Origin: Adiantum capillus-veneris
Lineage: Eukaryota; Streptophyta; Polypodiopsida; Polypodiales; Pteridaceae
Direction: 5' to 3'
Assembly: GCA_014529385.2 (NCBI GenBank)
Contig: CM043971.1
Coordinates: forward strand, 58,832,209 to 58,890,208
DNA length: 58,000 nucleotides
Position 1 is the first letter of the stretch, and each line of letters starts with the position of its first letter. Below, piece after piece: positions 1 through 10,840 of the stretch. The position numbers and the translations under genes are program-made. Under the pieces are notes generated by a model. The model saw only the letters and a program-made list of their open reading frames with translations. It was not told the origin of the DNA and did no database searches.

Positions 1-55
1 TGCTGCTCAATAGCCTGCTGTAGCAGAATAGGAGAGAGCTTTACTGGAGAAGGTG

Positions 56-649
56 TGTAGTGCGGATAATGCGTCGTGCTCTCTACAGTGTGGGTGCCCC
101 TCAGTGCAATGTGCGTGACAATCTCACTCAAACAAATGAAAACTCTCTCAAACAGAATGAAACACAGAAACAACGGATAACAACACAGAAACAATGGATA
201 ACAACAGAGACACAACAGTGGACCAGAACATGTGGACTCGACTAGCTCAAAGAACCATGTACAGACTCTGGCGTGGCAGCACACTCCGCTCCAGCCCAGG
301 ACTCACAGGTACAAATGGGGTGTCGAGGCTCAGATGTGCAGGGATGGTGTAGCAGTGCTCTGTGTAAGACTCTCTAGACGACTACGTGCAAGATAAGCCC
401 CCAACTCCCCCAAAACGACTACTGATATGTACAACCATAAGAGCCACCAACGGCCCATAAATGTCCAGCCAGCTAAGTCTATCTCCAAACTGAGTGGTGG
501 TGGTGACCTGGCCACGACGTCCACTAGACCACCGTAGGTACCCTGCCACGTGTCACTCCCAACCAAAGGGTCCGTCCAGTGTGAACCAGACCAACTATAG
601 CTAACTGTCCAACTGCCTGTCCTGTGAAGTGACACTGTAGTAGGCTACA
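56..649 (-). repeat. LTR (3' LTR if element is on minus strand)
   Basis: 594 bp, TGTAG...CTACA termini, about 99% identical to 1478-2071. Related shorter copies lie at 2581-3131 (same orientation) and 9148-9692 (opposite orientation). Confidence 0.85.
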
Positions 650-754
650 GGTTGCCCGCCACAAGACTGGTCACTGTCTCGGTGAGCCAAAACTTAATGA
701 AACTGCAAAAGTAACTATATGTACCATGAAAGATGAGGTAAGAGCACAGTCCTG

Positions 755-1123
755 TCACCCAAGGGAAAGGGTCGTCCCCACTGCTGCTCCAGAAGCTTCC
801 GGATCGGGAGGAGCCATCAGATCAATAGTGTAACCATGCGGTTGTTGTCCTGTGCTTTGCATACCTTGATTTCCTGTGGTTGTAGCAGCCATCTGCTGCA
901 CAGCGGATGGGAGTACCTGCCCTGAAGTGAACTCCGGACGCCTAGTAACGCAACCATGGCGGTGTGCACCAGCAACACTGTCACAGCAAGGAACACTCTG
1001 GCTCTGCATGTGTGGCATCTGGATCTGAGACTCTTGCTGAGTGAAGTACTGGACCTGGGGCTGTGGGTAGTGTCCCATGAACTGCTGAGAGGGCTGAGAG
1101 GGACCTGCTGGGTAGTGTCCCAT
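755..1123 (-). pseudogene. Gln/Met-rich ORF in the LTR-element interior
   Basis: A 122-codon open frame rich in Gln, Met, Pro and His, with a duplicated MGHYP motif at its start. It is the only sizeable ORF between the two LTRs and lies on the strand inferred for the element. It ends about 100 bp before the 3' LTR. Low-complexity composition gives no recognisable gag, protease or RT motif. It could be a remnant of gag or of an untranslated leader that happens to be open. I do not assign a function. Confidence 0.3.
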
Positions 1124-1200
1124 GAACTGCTGAGAGGGCTGAGAGGGTGTCGAGGCTCAGATGTGCAGGGATGGTGTAGCAGTGCTCTGTGTAAGACTCT

Positions 1201-1345
1201 CTAGACCAGGGACGAGGGACGAGGAGGACTAGACCAGGGACGAGGGACGAGGAGGACTAGACCAGGGTCGAGAGGTCTAGACCAGAGACGAGGCAAGTTG
1301 GACCAGGGCGAGAGGGGACCAGGCCAGCAAGGCGAGAGACTAGAC
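1201..1345. repeat. GACCAGGGACGAGG minisatellite in LTR-element interior
   Basis: A unit of about 28 bp built on CTAGACCAGGGACGAGG occurs twice in a row (1201-1256) and then decays through several variants. The same motif recurs at 2346-2445 in the interior of the older relative, so it belongs to the element family. Confidence 0.7.
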
Positions 1346-1447
1346 CAGCTAGATTAAGCTATCAAGGGTGAAACTGGACCAGACCAACAGGCTGCACAGG
1401 CGAAGCGAAGAACCCAGCTACTCAACAGAGTGAGACTTCAGTTGAGG

Positions 1448-1464
1448 TCCCACCGTGATCGCCA
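1448..1464 (-). promoter_or_regulatory. Candidate primer-binding site
   Basis: Read on the minus strand, TGGCGATCACGGTGGGA begins 13 nt after the end of the LTR. It resembles the TGGCGA-type primer sites of Tat-lineage Ty3/gypsy elements. The same string, with one change, lies beside the third LTR at about 2550-2567. The distance from the LTR is longer than usual, so this is tentative. Confidence 0.4.
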
Positions 1465-1477
1465 AAATGAGAGCACC

Positions 1478-2071
1478 TGTAGCGCGGATAATGCGTCGTG
1501 CTCTCTACAATGTGGGTGCCCCTCAGTGCAATGTGCGTGACAATCTCACTCAAACAAATGAAAACTCTCTCAAACAGAATGAAACACAGAAACAACGGAT
1601 AACAACACAGAAACAATGGATAACAACAGAGACACAACAGTGGACCAGAACATGTGGACTCGACTAGCTCAAAGAACCATGTACAGACTCTGGCGTGGCA
1701 GCACACTCCGCTCCAGCCCAGGACTCACAGGTACAAATGGGGTGTCGAGGCTCAGATGTGCAGGGATGGTGTAGCAGTGCTCTGTGTAAGACTCTCTAGA
1801 CGACTACGTGCAAGATAAGCCCCCAACTCCCCCAAAACGACTACTGATATGTACAACCATAAGAGCCACCAACGGCCCATAAATGTCCAGCCAGCTAAGT
1901 CTATCTCCAAACTGAGTGGTGGTGGTGACCTGGCCACGATGTCCACTAGACCACCGTAGGTACCCTGCCACGTGTCACTCCCAGCCAAAGGGTCCGTCCA
2001 GTGTGAACCAGACCAACTGTAGCTAACTGTCCAACTGCCTGTCCTGTGAAGTGACACTGTAGCAGGCTACA
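1478..2071 (-). repeat. LTR (5' LTR if element is on minus strand)
   Basis: 594 bp partner of 56-649 with the same TGTAG...CTACA ends. It is followed by AGGTG at 2072-2076, matching 51-55. Confidence 0.85.
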
Positions 2072-2076
2072 AGGTG

Positions 2077-3131
2077 ATCTGGAAGATGTGGAACCGGATG
2101 AAGGAATGGGGGATGAAGGAATGGGGGATGTCGTATGTGGAGGTATGGTTGATGAGGTTAATGGACTTCTACTAGATACCACAGGGCGTCTTCTGTTATA
2201 GTGCTTCAGAGGGCTCAGTAGTGCGCTTTGACGCTCAACTGACCGCCTTGTATGTGTCATGCAGTGAACAACACAGGTCTAACACAGAACAAGTGAGGAT
2301 AATGACTAGACCACCTGGTCCATATCCAGTGACTAGACCACCTAGCTGACAGGACGAGGAGGGTGGACCAGGGCGAGGACTAGACCAGGACCAAAGACCA
2401 AGGACCAGGGACGAGGACTAGGACTTGGACCAGGGCGAGAGAGGACCAGACTTGCAGACTATCTACACAGTGTAAGCAAGTGTACGGAGCCCGATAACAA
2501 CCGATTAGCTTCACGATTTTATCTCCGCAAGAGTGAGACTTTCTTTGAGGTCCCACCATGATCGCCAAAATGAGAGCACCTATAGCGCGGATAATGTGTC
2601 GTGCTCTCTACAGTGGGTGGTCCTCTGTGCAATGTGCGTGACAATCTCACTCAAACAAACTGAGCAGAAAAGGAAACCATAGACATCAACAGAGCTCACA
2701 AAGACACAACAGCAGACCAGAACATATGACTCGACTACCTCAAAGACTGATACAGACTCTGGCGTGGCAGCACACTCAGCTCTAGCCCAGGACTCACGAG
2801 TACAATGGGGTGTCGAGGCTCAGATGTGCAGGGATGGTGAAGACGTGCTCTGTGTAAAGACTCACTCTAGACGACTACGTACAAGATAATGCCACTGGCC
2901 CAAAACGACTACTCATATGTACAATCATCAAGAGCCACCAACGGCTCATAAAGAACATCATTTAAGTCTATCCCCACTAGGTGGCAGTGGTGACCTAGCC
3001 ACGATGTCCACTAGACCACCCTACCAAGTGTCTCTGCCCAATGAGTCCGTCTAGTGTGAACCGATCAGACCAAAGCCCAACTGTAAACTAACTGTCCTGT
3101 GAAAGTGAAAGTGACACTGTAGGAGGCTACA
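2077..3131 (-). mobile_element. Older member of the same LTR family, partial
   Basis: 2581-3131 is a diverged 551-bp LTR of the same family (starts TATAG where the others have TGTAG, ends CTACA). Its left flank repeats the interior edge GAGGTCCCACC...GAGAGCACC seen before 1478. 2077-2580 shares the GACCAGGG minisatellite. This is one end of an older element into which the younger copy at 56-2071 inserted; bases 1-50 would be more of its interior, and the other LTR lies off the window to the left. Confidence 0.7.
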
Positions 3132-3372
3132 TCTGGCATCCTGGGCCTTTTTTCACCATGGTCAAGGGTGTACTCAGATGGCACTACCGTCCACCTGTGT
3201 GGCTTTTCCCTCCTCCCATTTCTTGATTTAGCCTCATTGTACATATGCTGTTTTTTCATTTGGAGAGTCTCCCCATCATGGTTGTTGTAGCCCTCTCTTG
3301 AAGAGGTGGTTGTAGCCCTATGGGCAATTTCATTAACTAATAGAAGGATATTTTTCTCGAAAAAAAAAAACA
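3132..3372 (+). mobile_element. 3' end of an unassigned A-tailed retroposon
   Basis: The stretch ends in a run of ten A (3361-3370) just before a 5'-truncated LINE. Upstream, GCCC-TAT-GGGC near 3319-3329 can form a small hairpin. No coding match is recognised. It looks like the tail of a LINE or SINE of a family other than A or B. Confidence 0.35.
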
Positions 3373-3373
3373 A

Positions 3374-4040
3374 TGCGAAGTTGTTGCAATGGGTTGAGAA
3401 TAAAGTGATGTCTAAATTGCATTATTGGAAATTGTCTACCTGGCCGCTCCATGTAAGACTCAGAATAGTGCAGTCTATTTTGGTGGCATACATGCAATTT
3501 TTCCTGCCATTGTTGCATTGGCCACCCCGTCGTCTTCGGGATTTTATGTCTCGGATTTTGGAGCACTTCTGGTCCACTTCCTCTCACAAAAAAGGCTTGC
3601 GATTGCTTGCGATGGATAAGCTTTGTACTCCAAAACGTTGTGGTGGTCTAAATATCCCTCTTTTTGTTCTCATGTTACAGCAAGGAAGGCTACTTTGTTG
3701 TTGGTGTTGGTTGAGCAAAAACAGCCCTGGACACAGGTGCTTGCGTTTTTGTGCTCTCATACGATTTTCACGCCAGTCTTCAGCCATTGGCAGCCGTCGT
3801 ATTGGGATGTGGTTTTTGGTAAAGTTGAAGCTACAATTCCAGGACATCCCTTTGCTTCCAGCCTAGTGGCAGATTGGAAGTTGGTCACGAGCGAATTGTT
3901 GTGAAATGGTAGAGATGACGCCCGTGGAAATTCACTTCGATTGGAGAGTTTGCATTGGAGTAGAGTTTTTGCTCAGACTCTTGTTCGACACTCTCCTAGA
4001 CAGGCTTACTTTCTCTTTCGCAAAGGTATTGACAAGATAA
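3374..4040 (+). mobile_element. LINE family A, 5'-truncated ORF2 fragment
   Basis: Translation from about 3391 gives the segment after the RT palm found in the better copy at 11046-12518: a WV..K...KLHYWKLSTWPLHV block followed by LRIVQSI and a GGLNI block. It then runs through the linker before the zf-RVT region and ends near 4040 around a QAYFLFRKG motif. At least two frame changes are present (about 3600 and 3900). There is no 3' tail, so it is truncated at both ends. It starts immediately after the A-run of the preceding retroposon. Confidence 0.75.
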
Positions 4041-4300
4041 TAGATTTGATAGACGTTGAACGAGGGGTGTATCTGTGTGTGTATATTTGCAGCAGGAGAT
4101 TCTTTTAGTTGTTGTGTTCAGCAGAGTCTTTCCAAGAAAGTTTGAAAAATCAAAAAAAAAAAGTTTTGGTGTTGCCCATGGATGCTCGTCTGGCGTCTGC
4201 TTCAAGCTGTAGTCTTTAATTGAAAGTAGACCTTCGTGTGTAGAAAGTGCGGTTTCCGTAGGTTATTCCAGAAGAAGGTGTATATAAGCGTAGGAAACAG

Positions 4301-5658
4301 GTGGATCTTTCCCCAATGGATGCTGCAAAAATCATTAAAGAGTGTTTGTCGAAGGATTTTGCAGATGCTCTGAATGCCTGGGAACGGCAACAACCAGTTA
4401 CTGAAGTGGTTATTCCGGTTCATCAGCTTATGGATCCGGTTGCACAATATGCGTTGAATGCCGTTATTTTGTTCTTCCCTGACAAGATGCCCTCGGCACA
4501 AGATGTAGGTGAATGGGTTGATTTTCTGTTAAAAAGACAAGCTGTCCAAGGGGTGTATCTTGGTGCCTGTGGTTTTTATGAGGTGTTATTGGCAGACATG
4601 GAAGCCCGCTCCCAATTATTGGAAATGTCGCCTTTGTTTTTCAATATGCAAATGACACATGTATTGCCATGGGCACTTACTAAAGATTATTAAAGCTTGA
4701 TACGACATAGGTGCCCAGTTTGGGTGAAAATAGTCGGATTTCCACGGACTTGGAAGCATTTCTTGCCTCTTCTAACTGCTCAGTTGGGCAAAGTGATGTG
4801 CCCCCCCAAACTTGGATACTAATTCAAATAGGATTATCAAAGTCTTATTCGTCACAAATGTCGTGTGTGGGTGGAAATTGTTGATTTTCCTCGCATGTGG
4901 AGGCATTTTCTTCCTTTGTTGGCTGCTCAACTTGGCAAGGTGTTTTGCCCTCCGAAATTGGATGCGAACACCAACAGGTTTTGCATTTTGTGGGATACGG
5001 ATAAGCATATCCCAGATGGAATTATGGTGGATTCAGGGGATCCTTGGGTGGGCAAGCGCCCTTTTAAACTCAAATGGGGCAAATTTGCCAAGTCGTGTTT
5101 TCGATGCGGTAAATTCGGTCACATGCAATCTGAATGTCCTAAACCAATTTTGCAGCCCCCTCTTTCAGTTGTTCCTTCCTCTACCCCTGCCCCTATAGGC
5201 AAATATGTTGGTGAAGCTAAATCGAATGGAGTCCTTACTATGAAGGTGACTTCCAATATAGATAAAGGGAAAAACAAAAATCCGCCATCTGCGGATGTTG
5301 GGAATGTAAATGCAAAGAAAGGCAAAACTGTTCCATCAACTAATGTTGGCTCGTGGGTGCTACAGTGAAAATTCGTACTCCACCTTCCTCCCGTAATTAT
5401 GTTCCTCTGGTTAACGCCAATAAGAATGTATCATTTAAGCAGCTTCCCTGCAATCACAATCGCACGTTGATTGACACTTGGGAAAAAGCGATGCACTCTT
5501 ATAAGGATGTATTTTTGGGTGAGGCTTCCACTTCTCAGGCAGTTTCTGTAGACAAGTTTCCTGCTTTGACTCAGCTGATGGATTCTGGCATGGATGTGGT
5601 GGATGGAGATGTCCGTATGGGCATCTCGACTTCATCCTTGTGTTTCTTGCCGTTGTAA
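4301..5658 (+). pseudogene. LINE family A ORF1 (gag-like, CCHC zinc knuckle), broken
   Basis: ORF1 proteins bind LINE RNA and form the retrotransposition particle. 4301-4693 encodes an N-terminal part, and 4865-5368 encodes a segment like the DUF4283 region of plant LINE ORF1 followed by a CCHC knuckle CFRCGKFGHMQSEC (about 5098-5140). The protein then continues in another frame (5353-5658) to a TAA. A duplicated block (4709-4835 and 4861-4978) disrupts the middle. Frameshifts near 4700 and 5345 break the frame. The knuckle plus DUF4283-like layout is the usual plant L1-type ORF1 and differs from family B ORF1. Confidence 0.75.
4709..4978 (+). repeat. 152-bp offset tandem duplication inside ORF1
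   Basis: 4709-4835 and 4861-4978 encode the same peptide block (V.IV.FPR.W.HFLPLL.AQLGKV), diverged by several substitutions. It is a direct duplication of part of LINE ORF1. Confidence 0.75.
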
Positions 5659-5670
5659 ATATGGTTTCCA

Positions 5671-6380
5671 ATGCACAGTCGCATTAAATGCATTTCATAT
5701 AATGTGCGTGGGTTATGTAACCTGATAAATGGAGACTAACCTGGCACTATGTACATACATGTAAAGCAGATATTGTGGTTTTGCAAGAACACAATCAGCA
5801 TGACTTTGCTAGTCAGTGTTCTTATTCTGCAGGTTATTGGATTGCATATGCTGATTTGCAAGATTACTCAAGTTTATTGATGCTGGTTCGGCATGAGCTT
5901 TAGCCAGTTCTCTTGTATAATGATCCGCACGACCGCTAGATGGTGATTCAATGCTTGTTGAACGGTTAGGTGTATGAATTTGGAGGCATTTATGCGTATA
6001 CATCATCTAGACAAAGGGCTGCTTTATGGCAAGACATCTCTTCTCGCTCATGGACCTCGAATGTATTCCCCTGCGGTAATTTTAATAATATCCCTGAGAT
6101 GGATGATAGTACCACTGGCAATTCACATATGTTGTTTGCAAAAAGTCAAGAATGGGATAATCTCTTTGCTTCTACTCAGATGATTGATATATGGCGGCAT
6201 TTGCATCCAAACGCCTCTGGTTTTACTTTTCAGCATGTTGCCCACTCTTCTTATTGAGCGTGGTTGGATAGATGGTATTTGCTTAATTTGCAACAATATG
6301 AGGAATTTGTATGTGAGGTCAACATCGATTACTCCTTGCAGTTATCGGATCATTACCTTGTTTTGCTGGATGTGAGTTTT
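5671..6380 (+). pseudogene. LINE family A endonuclease domain (APE type), broken
   Basis: The domain nicks target DNA to prime reverse transcription. The chosen start, ATG at 5671, reads into a CISYNVRGL motif that carries the metal-binding Asn. VLQEH with the catalytic Glu follows near 5775. A GNFNN-type motif, normally GDFN, lies near 6090, and SDHYLVLLDV with the Asp-His pair near 6346. Several frame changes separate these blocks. ORF2 starts 12 bases after the ORF1 stop. Confidence 0.75.
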
Positions 6381-6399
6381 GGGCAGACTCGTTGTGATC

Positions 6400-8420
6400 G
6401 AGCTCTTCCTAGGAAATGTCTGCTACTTGTTAACAATGCCTATCTCACTCATAAAGTATTTCGTGACATGATTTCTGAGGTTATTCCCCCTCTGCTTGCT
6501 CATATGCATCTTGATCTTGATGCCGCCTGGTATCGCTTTGTTATGAGGGTGCAAAGTGTTATTTGTGACTATGGCACGCATTACATGCAATGCACTCAAG
6601 GGGATGTCAACAACTGCAAGCGTTGGCTGATTTGCAGCCTCTATCTAATTCTGAGATGTCGGAGTTATGTGAAGCTTTTGCGTGTATTCAGCGTAATGAC
6701 AAGCGAAAGCTTGCTAAATGGCAGACGCATGCCTATCAACAGGCTTTCATGGATAAAGGCTATGCTTCGAAGCAATTCTTTAAGTGTTTGCATCATTCAA
6801 GACTCTCACAGGCAATCAAGCAGGTTATGCTTTCCTGAAGTGTTTGGACTTCTTCAAAGCAAGAACTTGGTGATGCCATGGTTTTGCATTATCGATAGGT
6901 GTTTGCTACTCCTTCTCAGGCATCTTCGGCTGCTTGCCATGCGCATCAATTGATGCTTTCCGTTGTTACTCCCCTCATATCCCTGCAAGATACATGTGGC
7001 CTTGAGGACCCCTTCACTGCTTCAAAATTACATAGTGCGTTGCTTGCTTTGGGCCGTTGGCGGTCTCCCGGTTGAGATGGGCTTACTCATGGAATTTTTT
7101 CTCTCCTTCTGGGAGGCTCTTGAGCATCCACTGCTTTTCATGATAAATGCAGCATGGGAGAAACAGGATTTGCCACTATCTTGGAAAGAAGGTTTACTTT
7201 AATTGCTGCCTAAGCAAGCTCTTTGTGAGCGATTCTCTCATTGGCACCCGATTACTTTGATGCCTATGGTTTATAAGATATTGGCTAAGATGCTAGTGCA
7301 CCGCATTAAGGACCATCTTTTTGCAGGACTCCATCAGCCTCAATATGGTTTCATTCCAAGTCACCAGATTATGGATAATCTGGCTAATATTATGATTGGC
7401 ATGGAGTATGCTAAGTACACTCAACAGGATGTATGCAAGTTGACATTGAAAAGGCCTTTGACACTGTACAGTGGGACTTCATTGCCGCCACGATGAGGTG
7501 CCTAGAGTTTGGTCCTAGATTCGCCAATGTGGTTTATTCTTTGTATGCATGTAGCTCGATGAGGTGCCTAGAGCTTGGTCCTAAATTCGCCAATGTGGTT
7601 TATTTTTTGTATGCATGTAGCACGTCTTCGGGGATCTTGGAAGGTGAATTAACTGAATCTTGGCCTCTCGGTTGTTCAGTCAGGCAAGGTTGCCCCCTTG
7701 GTGCTCTGTTGTATGCTATTGCTACTCACCCGCTCTTGACTATCTTGATCACTTGACCTCTGTTGAGCGTCTTCATGGTCTGTGGTTACCTTCGGGTCAT
7801 ACATTCGTTGGTGAGGCTTACGCTTATGATTCGTTGTTTATGCCCCGTAATCAGCAGGCGGATGTCAAATGATTATGGAAGCCTTGGAAGTTTTTGGCAT
7901 TGCGGCTGGGTTTAGAATCAACTTTTGTAAATCAAAGCTTCTACCTCTCCATTCCTACTGATTGGCATATTCTGTTGTGGCCAGGTGAGATTGTGTCTTC
8001 AAATGTGATCACTAGGCATTTAGGTTATCCAATTGGATGGAATGTTACTCACTCTCGGACAGTCAATTGGGTTATGCAACGTTTGAATGTCAAATTGCAT
8101 TACTAAAAGTTATCTACTTGGCCCTTGCATGTTCGTCTGCGAATTGTTCAGAGTATCCTGTTGGCATATGTTCAGTTCTTTTTGCCACTGATGCATTGGC
8201 CTCGCCGATGTCTTGATTCTCTAATGGCAGACATTATGTCCCATTTGTGGCGGACTCATGCTCTAAGAAAAAGGCTTACGCTTGATGTCGATGGAGAAGC
8301 TTCACTCCTAAATGTCTTGGTGGACTTAATATCTTGGATTTGCGCTGGCATGTTCTTGCGAGGAAAGCTATGTTGTTGTCTATTCTTGTGCAACAAATTC
8401 ACCCTTGGACTCTAATGTTT
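6400..8420 (+). pseudogene. LINE family A reverse transcriptase, broken
   Basis: Recognisable pieces in order are the pre-RT linker (RKCLLLVNNAYLTH), PITLMPMVYKILAKMLVHR (about 7246-7305), QYGFIPSHQIMDNLANI, VDIEKAFDTVQWDF (about 7436-7480), SVRQGCPLGALLYAI (about 7676-7720), and AYAYDSLFM near 7820 where active elements have AYADDS. The catalytic Asp pair is therefore damaged. The thumb block LHY.KLSTWPLHVRLRIVQSI follows at about 8095-8150 with a stop inside. Frames shift repeatedly. The homologous 11046-12518 copy shows the undamaged layout. Confidence 0.85.
7493..7624 (+). repeat. 66-bp tandem duplication inside RT
   Basis: 7493-7558 and 7559-7624 are adjacent copies starting ATGAGGTGCCTAGAG. 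They differ at a few bases and stay in frame (22 codons). Confidence 0.85.
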
Positions 8421-8660
8421 GCATTCCTCGGTTAGCATGTTGTTACTTTTGCTTTTGGCCATTGGCAGCCCTCTATATGGGAGGTGGTTTTTGGCAAGAT
8501 GGAAGGGCACATTCCTGGATGTCCTCTTGATTCCACTCTAGTATCTGCCTGGAAAGAGGTTACGATGCATTTATCGTGGAATCCTCGGCAGGAAGGTGAT
8601 TCGATTCGTTTGGAAGTCTGCAAACTTGGGTAAGACTTTGTTCAGCCTTTCAAGCGATCT

Positions 8661-9058
8661 GGCGAAAATGGTGCGGCAAGAGAATTTCCCAGCATTCCTC
8701 ATTCAGAACCCGTTAATCACAAGCCACCCAATCCAACTGAGGGCATTGCCAGTCCCTCACAACCTCATAAGAATACTTCCTCAACATGATGCTGCAGCTG
8801 CTGGTATGGAAGACAGGCTATTTGAGCAGTTCAAGGAAGGATTAGAAAGTGCATGCTATTTTCATGGGCTTTCAGGTGACACTTCTGAGTTTGAAGAACT
8901 TTTAAAGAGATCGAAGACTGTCTTTTCGGAAACTTTACAGAAAGTATGGAAGCCAGGAATTTCAGAACAAATTATTTTAGCAGAAGCCTTCAAAGCACAA
9001 GGAAATACTTCTATGGCTAATTCACATTATGATTGGGCTTAGCACCTGCTTCAAGAAA
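8661..9058 (+). pseudogene. Captured fragment resembling an SGT/SGTA-type TPR co-chaperone
   Basis: The translation is unlike LINE sequence. A Pro/Ser-rich linker leads into EDRLFEQFKEGLESACYFHG, then a helix-rich stretch, then AEAFKAQGNTSMANSHYDWA (about 8980-9039). That last piece has the form of the first TPR helix of plant SGT-like proteins, where LAE.LK.QGN.AM....Y..A is typical. SGT proteins bridge Hsp70/Hsp90 clients. The fragment stops at TAG 9040, so the TPR array is absent, and a frame change around 8787 joins linker to helix. It lies between LINE A2 and the interior edge of an LTR element (9108-9147), so it may have been captured by that element. Family assignment rests on motif memory only. 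Confidence 0.45.
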
Positions 9059-9107
9059 TGTACGGATGCAGTACCTAGTGGTTTTCTTTCACAACTTTTT
9101 CAGTATT

Positions 9108-9692
9108 CCTCTCGCCGAGATGGTGAGCGGTCTTGTGGCGGGCAACCTGTAGCAGGCTACAGTGTCACTTTCACAGGAGACAGTTAGGACAGTTGGTCTA
9201 GGCTGGTTCACACTGGACGGACCCTCTGGCCTAGCAGTGCCACGTGGCAGGGTACCGACGGTGGTCTAGTGGACCTCGTGGCCAGGTCACCACATGGCTT
9301 ACATTTATGAGCCATTGGTGGCTCTTTATGGTGGTACATATGAGTAGTAGCGGTTGGTGATGTGATCATCTTCTTCACCTTGGGTCCAGCATCGTGCTCG
9401 AGAGCAGTGAGTCTATACACAGAGCACGTCTTCACCATCCCTGCACATCTGAGCCTCGACACCCCCATTGTACCTGTGAGTCTTGGGCTGGAGCTGAGTG
9501 TGTTGCCACGCCAGAGTCTGTATCAGTCTTTGAGGTAGTCGAGTCATATGTTGTGGTCTGCTGTTGTGTCTTTGTGAGCTCTGTTGATGTCTATGGTTTC
9601 CTTTTCTGTTCAGTTTGTTTGAGTGAGATTGTCACGCACATTGCACTGAGGACCACCCACTGTAGAGAGTACGACACATTATCCGCGCTACA
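9108..9692 (+). mobile_element. LTR element fragment: interior edge plus LTR, plus orientation
   Basis: 9148-9692 is a 545-bp LTR (TGTAG...CTACA), the reverse complement of the family at 56-649 and closest to the copy at 2581-3131. The 40 bp before it (9108-9147, ending GGCGGGCAACC) match the interior edge next to the left LTR at 650-690 when reversed. Immediately after it, GGGCTCTCATGG..TCAC resembles the opposite interior edge, then LINE sequence starts. No target duplication was found. Confidence 0.7.
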
Positions 9693-9905
9693 CTCTGGGC
9701 TCTCATGGTCACACATTTGTGTGCGCACATTGTCACCCCTTCTTTTGGTCATTGAAAACCGACTTACTGGGATGTTGTTTTTGGGAAGCTTGAAGGACAC
9801 ATTCCTGGATGTCCATTTATTTCTTCTCTAATTGTTGATTGGAAGGTTGTCACTTCGCATTTTGCTTGGGATGGTCGACAATCCTCTGGGGGTAACTCTC
9901 TTCAC

Positions 9906-10793
9906 TTGGAGAGTCTGCATTGGAGTAGGGTTTTTGCTTCGACTTTGGTTCAATGGTCTCCTCGCCAAGCGTATTTTCTTTCCCAAAAAGGAATCTGTCA
10001 GGTGCATCAGGTGGTTGATGACTCGGGTTATGTTCTTTCTTTCGCTGATGCCGTCTCCCGCTTTCGGCTGGGTCTTCACTATTCTCCTCTCTGGCGGGAG
10101 ATTCAAAACATGCTTGCTGCTCATTCTCCCATTCCTCCTCTGGATGAAAACTCTCGCTTCTCAGATTGGAATCTGGCTACTACTAGATTGGACTGCATCT
10201 CAGCTGCCAGTGTCTATGCCATTCTTCAGGCTGATGTATGGATTGTGCATCGGGGTAATCAGCTGTGGTCGCTTTCCGAGTCATCCTTGTGGTGGCAACA
10301 CGCACTGTCTCGCATTTGGCCGAGTCATCTGCCTTTGAAGGAACGTGTTTTTTTGTTGCGATGCTTGGTGGGAGCTCTACTTGTTGGCAGTGTGTTGCAT
10401 GCTCGGCATATTGCGCCTTCCCGCTGCCCCAGATGCTTTGAAGCTGAGGAGACCGTGCCACACTTGTTGTGGTGTTGTCGTCACTCTAGAGCCTTCATTC
10501 GGCAAGTGTCGACTGCTCTTCGACTACGTTTTCCTTCTGGCTCTTTTCACAGACGATTTTGGCTTTTTGGGGTGCTTCGGTCACCACAATCTCAGTTTGT
10601 GGTCTTCTTCACCTGGGTCAGATTTTGGACTATGTGGGCCATCTGGCATCATAGGAACTCCTTAATATTCCAGGGCACTTTTGTTGACCCCTTTCCCTAT
10701 TTCAAATTATCTCTTGGTCAAGCGCTGCATTTTGCCTATGAAGCTGGAGACATCACTCTTGATGCCTACAGGATTTACTTTGACTGTTTCTAG
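9906..10793 (+). pseudogene. LINE family A ORF2 C-terminus with zf-RVT domain
   Basis: A 295-codon open frame, uninterrupted. It begins in the linker (SPRQAYFLSQKG) and contains the zinc-binding region of plant LINE RTs (zf-RVT): WWQHALSRIWPSHLPLKER near residues 125-145, then the knuckle CPRCFEAEETVPHLLWCCRHSR (Cys-Cys, His-Cys). It ends with an IYFDCF-stop motif that recurs in the other copies (FYDCF, LYFDCF). The upstream RT is missing, so it cannot act alone. The knuckle is thought to aid RNA binding. The unbroken frame suggests a fairly young copy. Confidence 0.85.
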
Positions 10794-10840
10794 CCTTCGG
10801 AGCCTCATAGTGCTCCGTCTTTTGTATCCTTTTCTTTTTA

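Larger units (their letters stand above)
56..2071 (-). mobile_element. Short non-autonomous LTR retrotransposon, complete
   Basis: Two direct copies of a 594-bp sequence (56-649 and 1478-2071) bound an 828-bp interior. Each copy begins TGTAG and ends CTACA, the TG...CA form of LTRs. The five bases before the left copy (51-55, AGGTG) recur right after the right copy (2072-2076), a 5-bp target-site duplication. I count about six differences between the LTRs, all transitions, so the insertion is recent. The interior is far too short for gag-pol and shows no RT or integrase. Orientation is inferred as minus: read that way, a TGGCGATCACGGTGGGA primer-site-like string follows the 5' LTR and the only sizeable interior ORF is on the same strand. 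It sits inside an older member of its own family (remnant 2077-3131). The autonomous partner is not in the window. Confidence 0.85.
4150..8660 (+). mobile_element. LINE family A copy A2, near full-length but decayed
   Basis: Contains in order an ORF1 with DUF4283-like and CCHC segments (to 5658), an APE endonuclease (from 5671), a reverse transcriptase (about 6960-8100) and the start of the C-terminal region. It breaks off at about 8660, where SGT-like sequence begins, so the zf-RVT and 3' tail are missing. All frames are interrupted and two local tandem duplications lie inside it (4709-4978 and 7493-7624). The 5' edge is uncertain. It is the only family A copy in the window that retains ORF1. 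Confidence 0.85.

Noticed and set aside
330-635. 101-codon ORFs in the LTRs (330-635 and 1752-2057, minus)
   Set aside because: They are identical by LTR duplication, stay inside the LTR and have no recognised domain.
4271-4279. TATATAAG as a promoter TATA box
   Set aside because: It falls in or next to the start of the LINE ORF1 reading frame; no transcription start evidence.
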